Part shown: positions 53,364-62,566 of the stretch, piece by piece
Numbering within the stretch: the first letter of the stretch is position 1
Layout of the letters: the number at the start of each line of letters is the position of its first letter
Assembly: GCF_900602065.1 (NCBI RefSeq)
Contig: NZ_UWFN01000328.1
Location: forward strand, 124,001-188,000
Origin: Pseudomonas viridiflava
GTDB lineage: Bacteria > Pseudomonadota > Gammaproteobacteria > Pseudomonadales > Pseudomonadaceae
Direction of reading: 5' to 3'
DNA: 64,000 bases
Translations under genes and position numbers: made by a program
The notes under the pieces: model-generated
Databases searched by the model: none
Seen by the model: only the letters and a program-made list of their open reading frames with translations
What the model was told of the DNA's origin: nothing

Positions 53364-54275
53364 ATGAGCACACCTACTCCTTCGGTAGCAGTCGATCAAA
53401 GCCTGCTTTACCCCTCGCCGTACAAAGAATTCTGGCAAGCCTTTGCAAAAAACAAAGGCGCTGTTGCTGGCCTGATGTTCATGACCCTGATCGTGTTCTG
53501 CGCGTTGTTCGCCCCTTGGGTCGCGCCGCATGACCCGAGCGAGCAATACCGCGACTTCCTGCTGACCCCTCCGGTCTGGCTTGAAGGCGGTCAATGGCAA
53601 TTCCTGCTGGGCACCGACGAACTGGGCCGTGACCTGCTGTCGCGTCTGATCGAAGGTTCGCGCCTGTCGCTGCTGATCGGTTTGTCGTCGGTGGTGATGT
53701 CGTTGATTCCGGGCATTCTCATGGGCCTGATCGCCGGGTTCTTCCCGCGCATTCTCGGCCCGTCGATCATGCGCCTGATGGACATCATGCTCGCCCTGCC
53801 TTCGCTGCTGCTGGCTGTGGCGATTGTCGCTATCCTCGGCCCTGGCCTGATCAACACCGTGATCGCTATCGCCATTGTGTCGCTGCCTTCGTACGTTCGT
53901 CTGACCCGCGCTGCGGTGATGGGCGAACTGAACCGCGATTACGTGACGGCTGCACGTCTGGCTGGCGCTACCCTGCCGCGCCTGATGTTCATCACCGTGC
54001 TGCCAAACTGCATGGCGCCGCTGATCGTGCAGGCGACCTTGAGTTTCTCCTCGGCAATCCTCGACGCTGCAGCGTTGGGCTTCCTCGGTTTGGGCGTACA
54101 ACCGCCAACACCTGAGTGGGGCACCATGCTTGCTTCGGCACGGGACTACATCGAACGCGCCTGGTGGGTAGTGAGCCTGCCGGGTCTGACCATTTTGCTC
54201 AGCGTGCTGGCAATTAACCTGATGGGCGACGGGCTGCGCGATGCGCTGGACCCGAAACTCAAAAATGCCGCCTGA
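53364..54275 (+). CDS. dppC: Dipeptide ABC transporter permease DppC
   Basis: The 303-residue protein shows the OppC-type N-terminal segment (FWQAFAKNKGAVAGLMFMTLIVFCALFAPW) and the periplasmic GTDELGRDLLSRLIEGSR motif. The EAA loop is MGELNRDYVTAARLAGATLPRLMFITVLPNCMAPLIV. It begins 11 bases after dppB ends. Confidence 0.93.
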   Translation: MSTPTPSVAVDQSLLYPSPYKEFWQAFAKNKGAVAGLMFMTLIVFCALFAPWVAPHDPSEQYRDFLLTPPVWLEGGQWQFLLGTDELGRDLLSRLIEGSRLSLLIGLSSVVMSLIPGILMGLIAGFFPRILGPSIMRLMDIMLALPSLLLAVAIVAILGPGLINTVIAIAIVSLPSYVRLTRAAVMGELNRDYVTAARLAGATLPRLMFITVLPNCMAPLIVQATLSFSSAILDAAALGFLGLGVQPPTPEWGTMLASARDYIERAWWVVSLPGLTILLSVLAINLMGDGLRDALDPKLKNAA

Positions 54276-54285
54276 GGAGATTCGC

Positions 54286-55254
54286 ATGTCACTTCTGGAA
54301 ATCAAGAATCTCAACGTCCGCTTCGGCGACTCAAGCGCTGTACCGGTTGTCGACGGTCTATCGTTGAGCGTCGAGAAAGGCGAAGTCATGGCCATCGTCG
54401 GCGAGTCGGGTTCGGGTAAATCCGTGACCATGATGGCGTTGATGGGCCTCATCGATCACCCTGGTGTGATCACCGCTGACTCACTGAACTTCGACGGCCA
54501 TGAGCTGCTCAAGCTCAACTCCCGGCAGCGTCGCAAGATCATCGGCAAAGACCTGGCGATGGTCTTCCAGGACCCGATGACCGCGCTGAACCCCAGCTAC
54601 ACCGTGGGCTTCCAGATCGAAGAGGTTCTGCGTCAGCACTTGAACCTGTCTGGCAAAGCGGCGCGTCAACGTGCCCTTGAACTGCTGCAGAAAGTTGAAA
54701 TCCCGGGCGCGGCATCGCGTCTCAATGCGTACCCGCATCAACTGTCGGGCGGCATGAGCCAGCGTGTGGCGATTGCCATGGCGATTGCGGGCGAACCTAA
54801 ACTGCTGATCGCTGACGAACCCACCACCGCGCTGGACGTCACCATTCAGGCGCAGATCATGGACCTGCTGCTGAGCCTGCAAAAAGAGCAGGACATGGCG
54901 CTGGTGCTGATTACTCACGACCTGGCGGTTGTGGCTGAAACCGCACAGCGTGTCTGCGTGATGTACGCAGGCCAGGCCGTTGAAGTGGGTCAGGTACCGG
55001 GCTTGTTCGACGTGCCGGGACACCCCTACAGCGAAGCCCTGCTGGCGGCGATTCCGGAGCACAGTATGGGCGCCGAACGTCTGGCGACATTGCCGGGCAT
55101 GGTTCCAGGCCGTTATGACCGCCCGCAAGGCTGCCTGCTTTCGCCGCGCTGCCCTTACGTGCAGGACAAATGCCGCACCCAGCGCCCAGGGCTTGATCCG
55201 AAAGCTCACAGCCTGGCGCGTTGCTTCTATCCGCTGAATCAGGAGGTGGCGTAA
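54286..55254 (+). CDS. dppD: Dipeptide ABC transporter ATPase DppD
   Basis: The 322-residue ATPase starts at MSLLEIKNLNVRFG with GAGGAG upstream; the longer frame overlaps dppC and is not used. Walker A is GESGSGKS, the signature LSGGMSQRVAIAMAIA and Walker B LLIADEPTTALDVT. The oligopeptide-family C-terminal Cys cluster is GCLLSPRCPYVQDKC, then ARCFYP, a likely Fe-S or zinc site. It energises uptake with DppF. Confidence 0.93.
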   Translation: MSLLEIKNLNVRFGDSSAVPVVDGLSLSVEKGEVMAIVGESGSGKSVTMMALMGLIDHPGVITADSLNFDGHELLKLNSRQRRKIIGKDLAMVFQDPMTALNPSYTVGFQIEEVLRQHLNLSGKAARQRALELLQKVEIPGAASRLNAYPHQLSGGMSQRVAIAMAIAGEPKLLIADEPTTALDVTIQAQIMDLLLSLQKEQDMALVLITHDLAVVAETAQRVCVMYAGQAVEVGQVPGLFDVPGHPYSEALLAAIPEHSMGAERLATLPGMVPGRYDRPQGCLLSPRCPYVQDKCRTQRPGLDPKAHSLARCFYPLNQEVA

Positions 55255-56228
55255 TGAGCGTCGTTCTTACCGCCCGCGACCTTACCCGTCACTACGAAGT
55301 CTCCCGCGGCCTGTTCAAGGGTCACGCACTGGTGCGCGCCCTTAACGGCGTGTCTTTCGAACTTGAGGCAGGCAAGACTCTGGCTGTGGTCGGCGAGTCC
55401 GGCTGCGGCAAGTCGACCCTGGCCCGCGCCTTGACCCTGATTGAAGAGCCGTCTTCCGGCTCGTTGAAAATCGCCGGTCAGGAAGTCAACGGCGCCACCA
55501 AGGATCAACGCAAGCAACTGCGCAAAGACGTGCAGATGGTTTTCCAGAGCCCTTATGCGTCGCTCAATCCACGGCAGAAAATCGGTGATCAGCTCGGCGA
55601 GCCGTTACTGATCAATACCAATCTGTCTGCCAAGGAACGTCGCGAGAAAGTGCAGGCGATGATGGCTCAGGTCGGTTTGCGCCCTGAGCACTATCAGCGC
55701 TATCCGCACATGTTCTCCGGTGGCCAGCGCCAGCGTATTGCCCTGGCTCGCGCCATGATGCTGCAACCGAAAGTACTGGTGGCAGACGAACCGACTTCCG
55801 CGCTGGACGTGTCGATTCAGGCACAGGTGCTGAACCTGTTCATGGACCTGCAGCAGGAGTTCAACACCGCTTACGTGTTCATCTCCCACAACCTGTCGGT
55901 GGTGCGTCACGTCGCTGATACGGTGCTGGTGATGTACCTGGGTCGCCCGGCGGAAATGGGTCCCAAGGAAGAGATCTATAACCGTCCACTGCACCCGTAC
56001 ACCCAGGCATTGTTGTCGGCGACCCCGACGATTCACCCGGACCCGCTGAAGCCGAAGATCAAGATCGTCGGTGAACTGCCCAACCCGCTCAACCCGCCAA
56101 GCGGCTGCGCCTTCCACAAGCGCTGCCCGTACGCGACCGAGCGATGCTCCACCGAAGAACCGGCCCTGCGTCTGGTCGACAACCGTCAGGTTGCCTGCCA
56201 TTACGCTGAGCAGTTTGTGGCGGCGTAG
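55254..56228 (+). CDS. dppF: Dipeptide ABC transporter ATPase DppF
   Basis: The 324-residue ATPase starts at the ATG that shares one base with the dppD stop (TAATG). Walker A is GESGCGKST, the signature FSGGQRQRIALARAMM and Walker B VLVADEPTSALDVS. The C-terminal Cys cluster is GCAFHKRCPYATERC. It is the last gene of the dpp run; a REP pair follows. Confidence 0.93.
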   Translation: MSVVLTARDLTRHYEVSRGLFKGHALVRALNGVSFELEAGKTLAVVGESGCGKSTLARALTLIEEPSSGSLKIAGQEVNGATKDQRKQLRKDVQMVFQSPYASLNPRQKIGDQLGEPLLINTNLSAKERREKVQAMMAQVGLRPEHYQRYPHMFSGGQRQRIALARAMMLQPKVLVADEPTSALDVSIQAQVLNLFMDLQQEFNTAYVFISHNLSVVRHVADTVLVMYLGRPAEMGPKEEIYNRPLHPYTQALLSATPTIHPDPLKPKIKIVGELPNPLNPPSGCAFHKRCPYATERCSTEEPALRLVDNRQVACHYAEQFVAA

Positions 56229-56262
56229 GTAGAGCCTCGCTCCAACAGGTGACGGTGAATCC

Positions 56263-56351
56263 TGTGGGAGCGGTGCTTGCCCGCGATAAGGCTGGACGCG
56301 GTTCACTTTAGATCTCGTCCAGCCTTATCGCGGGCAAGCACCGCTCCCACA
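56263..56351. repeat. REP-type inverted repeat pair (GGGAGCGGTGCTTGCCCGCG family)
   Basis: TGTGGGAGCGGTGCTTGCCC and its complement GGGCAAGCACCGCTCCCACA flank an inner palindrome, between the convergent dppF and reductase genes. Confidence 0.88.
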
Positions 56352-56382
56352 ATAAACCGTACTCCAACTCAGTATCTGCGGC

Positions 56383-58911
56383 TCAATAAACATCCCTTCG
56401 ATACCGGCCTTCCTCAATCAACTCCCCCACCATCTGCGCGCCAAGGATTTCGATCAACGCGGCGTCCACGCCTGCCGCCATGCCTTCCAGGCTGCCGCAG
56501 ATGTAAATCGATGCACCCTCAGCCAGCCACGCTTTTAACTCGTCAGCGGCTTGCAGCAAGCGATCCTGCACATAAATTTTTTCTGCCTGATCACGGGAGA
56601 ACGCCAGGTCCAGCCGCGTGAGTTGCCCTGCTTCCAGCCACGCCTGTAATTCGTCGCCGCAATGAAAGTCATAGGCCTGATGACGCTCGCCAAACAGCAG
56701 CCAGTTACGCACTTGCCCCTGCGCAATGCGCGCCCTGAGCAAGCTGCGCAATCCGGCCAGGCCGGTTCCGTTGCCCAACAAAATCAACGGGCGCGGCTCG
56801 GCGGGCAAATGGAAGCTACTATTGCGCCGAACCCGCAGGCTGACTGAGTCATCGAGCGCTACATGCTCGGTCAACCAGCCAGAAGCCAGCCCGAGGCTGC
56901 CATCGGGATGCAGCTCCTGACGCACGATCAACTCCAGCACGCCATCCTCGACAATCGACGCGATGGAGTATTCGCGCGGAGCCAACGGCACCAGCGCATC
57001 AATCAATGCTTGAGCATGCAGCCCTACCAGATGCGCACGGTGGTGAGGCAATTGACGACTGGCCAGCGCCACCTCGATGGGCTCCTCCAGCCCGCCGACA
57101 CTCACCGGGGAGTTCACCACAATGCCCAACCCGGTGAGAAAGTCCTCTACGGCCTGCCGACTGTTGCGTGGCATCACCTCCACCAGATCACCGGCCGCCC
57201 ATGCCATTGAAGAGGGAGGCGTCAGACCGAGCAAAAACACCTTCGAACCGCTGCTGCCCGGATTGAGCAGTTCGCGCTGCGAGAGAACCCAGTTGTCATA
57301 AGCGGGCGCCTGCCAGAGAACCGCAGGCGTGCTGCCGGTCAACTGCCCCAACTGTTGCTGCCAATGCTGCAGGGCGACCGGGTCGGCACTGTCCACTTCA
57401 ACGGGGGCGAACAGCGACTGACCGCCCTGCTGTTGCAGCCAGTCCTGCAAGCGATGGGCAAACGCGCAGAAGTGCTGATACTGGCGATCACCAAGACCCA
57501 GCACCGCGTAATTGAGATTGTTCAGCGACAAGCCGCTGCCCAGCAGTTTGCGCTCGAACCCCCGGGCGCTGTCCGGTGCTTCGCCATCGCCAAAGGTACT
57601 GACGACAAACAGCGCGTTGCGGCTCTGGCTCAGATCCTGTTCGGTTACGTCAGCCAGGCGCTGAACGTTCACCGGCATTCCCGCAGCCTGCAATTGCCCC
57701 GCCGTCTGCCAGGCCAACTGTTCGGCAAACCCGCTCTGGCTGGCAAAACCAATCAGCCATGCAGGCCCTTCAATGTTGCTGGCAACCCCCGCACGGGCGT
57801 TGCGCACATCGCGTTTCTTGCGCCGACGGTCCAGATACAGCAGCCAGCCCGTGATGAAGAACAGCGGCATCATCAGCGATGCGACGGTCATGATGATGCG
57901 CCCTGGCAGGCCGAAGTAACTGCCAACGTGCAGGCTGTAATTGCTGACCAGCAACTGCGCGCCGAAGCTCTTCTCGGCATAGCGGGACACCGCACTGATG
58001 TCGCCGGTGGCAGGGTCGAGGGTGATCTGGTTGAGCGCCCGAGGATGGGGCGAATCCTTGAGCAGATAGAAGATCGTCGCGGGCTGACCAGCCGTGTTGG
58101 GCAGGCGGATATTGTACGAGGCCAAGCCTGGGCCAGCCGCCGACTGAATGCTGCTCCAGATCGCAACGTAATCCGCCTTCGGGGCCGGCTCGCTTTTACC
58201 GACAGGACGCATACCCCCGCCCCGTCGCTGCTCGCCGATGGGCGCATCGCCCAGCAAGGCGTGCATGCCATTACTGAACCAGTCGTAAGACCAGTTCAAG
58301 CCGGTGACGGCGAACAACAGATAGAACAGCAGGCACCAGGTGCCAAACACTGAATGCAGGTCCCAGTTGAAACTGCGACCCTTCTTGGCCCAGTCCATGG
58401 TCAGCCAGATGCGCCAGTTCAGGGCCTTGCGCGGCCAGCGCAGATAGAGCCCGGACAGACAGAAGAAAATCAGAATCAGCGTGCAGGCAGCGGTCACCTG
58501 CTTGCCGTATTCACCCATGGCCAGAAAGCGGTGCAGTCTCAGTACAAAATCAAAAAAACCGGCACCGGCGGCGTCGCCCGTGACTTCACCGGTGTACGGG
58601 TTGAAATTGCGCATCGGCCCGCGCCGCTCGCCGGGTGGCGGAGTGAAATACACCTGTGCAGCTTTTTCACCCACGACCTGTACCCGCAAGATCGCCACGG
58701 TAAGCCCCGTTTCGGCTTCCAGTTTGCGCACCAGCTCTACCGGTGGCAAAGGTGTGCCACGCGCCTCGACGATCAACGCGTCAGGGTTGATCCATTCAAG
58801 AATCTCATCCTCGAACGAATAAAGAGCCCCGGTTATACCCATCAACGCCAGCACCAGCCCGGCCGTGATACCGAAGAACCAGTGAACTTGAAACAGAATC
58901 TTCGTCAGCAC
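56383..58911 (-). CDS. PepSY-flavodoxin-FNR membrane reductase
   Basis: The protein has about 842 residues from GTG 58911, chosen for GAGG upstream; TTG 58935 is an alternative. Residues 1-370 are a PepSY_TM domain with four main helices and conserved His (VHWFFGITAGLVLALMGITGALYSFEDE, LRLHRFLA, WDLHSVFGTWCLLFYLLFAVTGL, YSLHVGSYFG). Next comes a flavodoxin domain (IGFASQSGFAEQLAWQTA, STFGDGEAPDSARGF). A ferredoxin-reductase module follows (PREYSIAS, LLGNGTGLAGLRSLL, YICGSLEGMAAGV). Such fusions move electrons from NADPH via FMN/FAD and heme across the membrane, probably to ferric siderophores. A Fur-box-like site upstream fits iron control. Confidence 0.85.
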   Translation of the reverse strand: MLTKILFQVHWFFGITAGLVLALMGITGALYSFEDEILEWINPDALIVEARGTPLPPVELVRKLEAETGLTVAILRVQVVGEKAAQVYFTPPPGERRGPMRNFNPYTGEVTGDAAGAGFFDFVLRLHRFLAMGEYGKQVTAACTLILIFFCLSGLYLRWPRKALNWRIWLTMDWAKKGRSFNWDLHSVFGTWCLLFYLLFAVTGLNWSYDWFSNGMHALLGDAPIGEQRRGGGMRPVGKSEPAPKADYVAIWSSIQSAAGPGLASYNIRLPNTAGQPATIFYLLKDSPHPRALNQITLDPATGDISAVSRYAEKSFGAQLLVSNYSLHVGSYFGLPGRIIMTVASLMMPLFFITGWLLYLDRRRKKRDVRNARAGVASNIEGPAWLIGFASQSGFAEQLAWQTAGQLQAAGMPVNVQRLADVTEQDLSQSRNALFVVSTFGDGEAPDSARGFERKLLGSGLSLNNLNYAVLGLGDRQYQHFCAFAHRLQDWLQQQGGQSLFAPVEVDSADPVALQHWQQQLGQLTGSTPAVLWQAPAYDNWVLSQRELLNPGSSGSKVFLLGLTPPSSMAWAAGDLVEVMPRNSRQAVEDFLTGLGIVVNSPVSVGGLEEPIEVALASRQLPHHRAHLVGLHAQALIDALVPLAPREYSIASIVEDGVLELIVRQELHPDGSLGLASGWLTEHVALDDSVSLRVRRNSSFHLPAEPRPLILLGNGTGLAGLRSLLRARIAQGQVRNWLLFGERHQAYDFHCGDELQAWLEAGQLTRLDLAFSRDQAEKIYVQDRLLQAADELKAWLAEGASIYICGSLEGMAAGVDAALIEILGAQMVGELIEEGRYRRDVY

Positions 58912-58958
58912 CCTTACGACCTCATGGACCCGCAATGCGGCGCATTATGCCTGTAAAC

Positions 58959-58977
58959 GACAAAAATTCTCATTCGC
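58959..58977 (-). promoter_or_regulatory. Fur-box-like site
   Basis: On the minus strand the 19 bases read GCGAATGAGAATTTTTGTC, close to pseudomonad Fur boxes built on NATNATNATNAT repeats with AATGAGAAT at the centre. It lies about 50 bases before the reductase start. Confidence 0.65.
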
Positions 58978-59171
58978 TATTCGACTGAGGGTGAGAACGT
59001 CGCATAGCGGCCCTCCCTTTTCCGCTTTGCCCTGGTCACTAACTGCAAAGGATATGCCGCTCTTATCGTGAACTATTTCAGGCTTTTTCAAGGTCTATTG
59101 AAAATGCCCCGAAAACTATAAGCCCTCTCCGTAAAAGTAATTCTCCTACATTCACGGACTACTTTTCCACT

Positions 59172-59201
59172 TTGACAGTAACGCGACATCCACCCTAATC
59201 T
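59172..59201 (+). promoter_or_regulatory. Sigma-70-type promoter upstream of the toxin operon
   Basis: TTGACA (59172-59177) and TAATCT (59196-59201) are separated by 18 bases and lie about 90 bases before the first toxin gene. Apart from this and the Fur-box-like site, 58912-59291 shows no gene. Confidence 0.55.
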
Positions 59202-59291
59202 CAAAGCGTGCAAAAGGATTTATACATCGCGCACAAAAATACTTATTAGAGGCACCTACTTGTAACTGAACATCATTAAAGGATTAATGAT

Positions 59292-60551
59292 ATGTCAATT
59301 TATGAAAACCTCCCTGTCAGTACTGACACGGTTGTCGATGAAGCCGCCCGGGCTCCTATTTTACTGTTCGACTACTCTGCAGCTAATCATAATGATTCCG
59401 CGCGAGAGCCAGGGCTCTTTCTCACCAAGGAGCAACTCAAGAACATTAAACGTTACGAGATTGCCGGGCTGGCCTTGCCCGTCGAACTCAACAACGTCAT
59501 CCATTATCTGGGGTATGCGACCGGCGCGGGTAAAGGGCTTGAAGCGGTAGACTTCCAAAAGACCTTCACGTTGATCCATAACCATGCCAGCAGCTGGAAC
59601 CCGCTGCGGGTCGATCTTATATCTGTAGGGCAGAAACTGGAGGTATTTGCGGGCGAAATGCAAAGCCATGGAAGATCCATGGAAGAAGTTGTCACAGATA
59701 TCAGGGCGCTTGACAGGCTCGATGAGTACAACATTAAAACCCTCGAAGATGTCCGCAAGCTTGAAGTCAGCATGGGCCATAAATTTCCTGGAATAGCCCT
59801 CGACGACTGGGATAAAGAAGCCGTTAGCGACTTCGGCTATATCCTCGATAAAATTCTTGACAGCGTAAAGCAGCAGGAGGCCGAAGCGAACAGTATCAAG
59901 GTTCGTCTTGATACGTTCGCCATCATATTGGCTGAGCAGGTACGTCCAGCACTCCAGTTAAAACTTCGACTGATAGATAACTCTACCTTGTCCGACGATA
60001 TCAAAGCGCTTAACGTCATCATCAATCGCCGTGCCACCCATATTGATGACAAGGTAAAAGAGTACAAAGATCTGGTTAAACAGGCGATAGGTTCCGCAGG
60101 CTCTTTTAATATTGTAGGTCTCGCCATGTCGATCTACACCGGTGTAGACGCTGAAAGAGTTCGTAAAGAGCGTGACAGACTTCGGGCCGAACAAGCTCGC
60201 GATATCGCTGAGATGCAGACCAAAAATCGTATTCTGGGTTCGCTCAACAAAGTACGCCTCGACTTGCAAGATCTCGATCTGATCGTCATTGATGCCGACA
60301 TCGCCACTAAAAACCTTGTCACCGTCTGGAACAGATTGTCCATCTTTATCAAGCAGTCCTCGGACAGGGTTGATGAGATAGATGATGCACTTTCAGTTCG
60401 CAGGTTCATTGGTGCGTTCCGTTTGGTCGTCGATCCTTGGGATGCGATTAAAAAAGATGCAGGTCTTCTATTAGCCGTGTTCGCCGAAGCGGACAAAGAG
60501 TTCAGAGCAGAATATCAAAGCCAGCCCAACCGTCTGGGCAGTGGAGCATAA
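59292..60551 (+). CDS. xaxA: Alpha-xenorhabdolysin-type binary toxin, A subunit
   Basis: The 419-residue protein resembles XaxA/YaxA, the membrane-inserting component of a two-part alpha pore-forming toxin. It is almost entirely helical, with long amphipathic helices (LTKEQLKNIKRYEIAGLALP; DFGYILDKILDSVKQQEAEANSIKVRLDTFAIILAEQV) and a central hydrophobic stretch (GSAGSFNIVGLAMSIYTGV near 270-288) followed by a coiled coil (ERVRKERDRLRAEQARDIAEMQTK). There is no signal peptide, as in the family. AAGGA precedes the ATG. The B-subunit gene begins 2 bases after its stop. Confidence 0.8.
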   Translation: MSIYENLPVSTDTVVDEAARAPILLFDYSAANHNDSAREPGLFLTKEQLKNIKRYEIAGLALPVELNNVIHYLGYATGAGKGLEAVDFQKTFTLIHNHASSWNPLRVDLISVGQKLEVFAGEMQSHGRSMEEVVTDIRALDRLDEYNIKTLEDVRKLEVSMGHKFPGIALDDWDKEAVSDFGYILDKILDSVKQQEAEANSIKVRLDTFAIILAEQVRPALQLKLRLIDNSTLSDDIKALNVIINRRATHIDDKVKEYKDLVKQAIGSAGSFNIVGLAMSIYTGVDAERVRKERDRLRAEQARDIAEMQTKNRILGSLNKVRLDLQDLDLIVIDADIATKNLVTVWNRLSIFIKQSSDRVDEIDDALSVRRFIGAFRLVVDPWDAIKKDAGLLLAVFAEADKEFRAEYQSQPNRLGSGA

Positions 60552-60553
60552 AC

Positions 60554-61555
60554 ATGAATGTCACCTTCGAACCAACCGACTACCTGCAATCAGAAGCCCT
60601 CGATCTGACCGCTCTTCGACAGTCCAAGCAATCCTGCAACGACAAGATGATCGACATCGAAGTGTTTTATACCCAAACTTCTTATTTACCAAGCCTGTAC
60701 GACAAGTTCAACCGTTTGAATTCAACGCTGAACCAAAGTCATGTCCGACTGCGCGACGTTACTCAGCGGCTGCAACATAATCTGGATTCGCAAGCCAGAA
60801 TCATAGGTGGCTATCTGACGGAATTCGAGGAATCTTCCGATGACACCGAGCGCCTGGAAATTCTTGCCGATGTGGCCAGGGAATTGAACACCGTTCTAAA
60901 AACCACCCGCAGCGAAGCCAGTATTCTGGCCTCCTCGCTGCTTTCAATCAGTGAACCGTTCGAGCGCACCTCTACCTTGCGTAATCTCTTGGGGTTCGAT
61001 ACCGAGCTGGAACGCCTGCCCTTGGAAATACAGGAGATCGAAGCCAGCCAGGCGAAGGTTGAGGCTGAGCGCGCCACCTTAACGGCAGCGATCAATGCAA
61101 TCGAAAGCAAAGGCTTTGGCGAAATTGCCCAAGACGCCATCCTGACCGGCGAAAAGGTTGCTGCACTGGGTCCTACCCCACCCCAAGCGGCCGCGATAGC
61201 ACTGGCGCTGGATCTGCTCAAGCAGTCCCTTGACAAGCTGGATGCCAGCCTGAATTACATGGGTTTGATCCGCCTGCGAGATGTACTGCGCGACCGCAGC
61301 AAAGAGTACGCCACCACCCTACGCGGCAAACAACTGGATCTTGGCGCCGCAGGACGTCGCATCAGCATGATTCAGGCCGTGCACGCCTTTGATGATGAAC
61401 TCCTGGCCTACAAACGCGAATACAGCAAAGTGGTTGAGACCGTTCGGGCTTACGAGGCCCGATTCAACCGCATGTCCACGGTGGACGAAGGTGTAGCGCA
61501 CGATTTTATTGCTGAAACAACAGCACTGACTAGTTACTTGCGGCCAATACGCTAA
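60554..61555 (+). CDS. xaxB: Alpha-xenorhabdolysin-type binary toxin, B subunit
   Basis: The 333-residue protein resembles XaxB/YaxB. It opens with MNVTFEPTDYLQSEALDLTALRQS and is helical throughout; a hydrophobic segment near 210-230 (ALGPTPPQAAAIALALDLL) may contact the membrane. GGAG precedes the ATG within the end of the A gene. In characterised pairs A and B subunits form a joint pore in host-cell membranes. Target cells (insect, nematode, other) cannot be inferred. Confidence 0.78.
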   Translation: MNVTFEPTDYLQSEALDLTALRQSKQSCNDKMIDIEVFYTQTSYLPSLYDKFNRLNSTLNQSHVRLRDVTQRLQHNLDSQARIIGGYLTEFEESSDDTERLEILADVARELNTVLKTTRSEASILASSLLSISEPFERTSTLRNLLGFDTELERLPLEIQEIEASQAKVEAERATLTAAINAIESKGFGEIAQDAILTGEKVAALGPTPPQAAAIALALDLLKQSLDKLDASLNYMGLIRLRDVLRDRSKEYATTLRGKQLDLGAAGRRISMIQAVHAFDDELLAYKREYSKVVETVRAYEARFNRMSTVDEGVAHDFIAETTALTSYLRPIR

Positions 61556-61690
61556 GTCAAGTCAGCGACAGCGTTCGTCGCATTCTACAATAGCAATCGC
61601 AGGGGCGGTTTTGAACGCTCCTGCACGACGCCATCACTACCAGAAAGCTGATGATAACGCTGTTTATCACCCCAGCCCTTGGGCGACTAA

Positions 61691-62509
61691 ATGATGAATT
61701 ACTTTACTGCGCTAGATGTTAATCAACTCGACAACTACGCGTTCTTTTCAGATAAGCTCCCCACCTCGCTGCTTCTATCCAGAACCACGCTCAACTTGGG
61801 GTTTACTGTAGATTCGCGTCAGTACACATTGTTTGAATTAGACAAACTGATTAACCGGGCCAAGGCGGATGCGAATACCTGGCGCGGCACCCTGGACGCT
61901 TTTACATCGCTACATAAGGAGCTTCAGCTTTTTATTGATGAGTTCATACTCATTTCTCAGCAGGCACTAGAGGCCCCAGGCACACCCGATACCGCCAGAC
62001 TTTTCGAGCTTGCCACTTCCAAAACGTTTCAACTCACAAAAGCGTTCAATCAGCAGCAGGGGACCGCGATACACCTTGCAACAGGAACTTACACTGTACT
62101 GCCACGACTGATCGACTATACGTACAGTAATATTTACCTCTTTGCACAACGCGAAAATATGCTTTCAAACGCCACTTCGATCAAGGTCGGCCCTGCATGG
62201 GGACGTATATCTGGCAGCATCAGCGTTGCGCCAAACCCCACTTCAGCCTACCGCTATGCACAGGCAATGAAGTTTATCGACGCCTACCTAAGAGAATACG
62301 CACTCAGTCACATGGCCTATAGCAATCTGACCGCACATCTCACAGGCTTGAAAGAGATGACAGCTCATTGTGTCTGGCAGTCACTACAACTGAGAACCAT
62401 CACCAAAGCTTCCCGCCTCAAGGCCAGTGTCGGCATTCTGCTGGTCTCGCTAAGAGAAATACAACGTACATCCGCTGAGGCCATTTCGTTGTTTCAAAAG
62501 CGGAGATAA
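61691..62509 (+). CDS. Hypothetical third gene of the toxin locus
   Basis: The 272-residue protein (or 271 from the second ATG, 61694) is not one I recognise. It is helical with few charges in the middle (SATSIKVGPAWGRISGS-like stretch near 162-178) and no signal peptide. A segment SAYRYAQAMKFIDAYLREYALSHMAY and the final helices (GILLVSLREIQRTSAEAISLFQ) suggest a bundle like alpha pore-forming proteins. The composition is AT-richer than in the neighbours. It follows xaxB by 135 bases on the same strand and ends at a terminator. It could be an accessory or immunity protein. Confidence 0.55.
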   Translation: MMNYFTALDVNQLDNYAFFSDKLPTSLLLSRTTLNLGFTVDSRQYTLFELDKLINRAKADANTWRGTLDAFTSLHKELQLFIDEFILISQQALEAPGTPDTARLFELATSKTFQLTKAFNQQQGTAIHLATGTYTVLPRLIDYTYSNIYLFAQRENMLSNATSIKVGPAWGRISGSISVAPNPTSAYRYAQAMKFIDAYLREYALSHMAYSNLTAHLTGLKEMTAHCVWQSLQLRTITKASRLKASVGILLVSLREIQRTSAEAISLFQKRR

Positions 62510-62520
62510 CTTCTCGCATA

Positions 62521-62550
62521 AAAAAGCCCGTGACTCGTCACGGGCTTTTT
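62521..62550. terminator. Bidirectional rho-independent terminator
   Basis: AAAAAGCCCGTGA and TCACGGGCTTTTT form a near-perfect hairpin with T-runs on both strands between the convergent third toxin-locus gene and speC. Confidence 0.9.
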
Positions 62551-62566
62551 ATGCGCATCAGATCAA

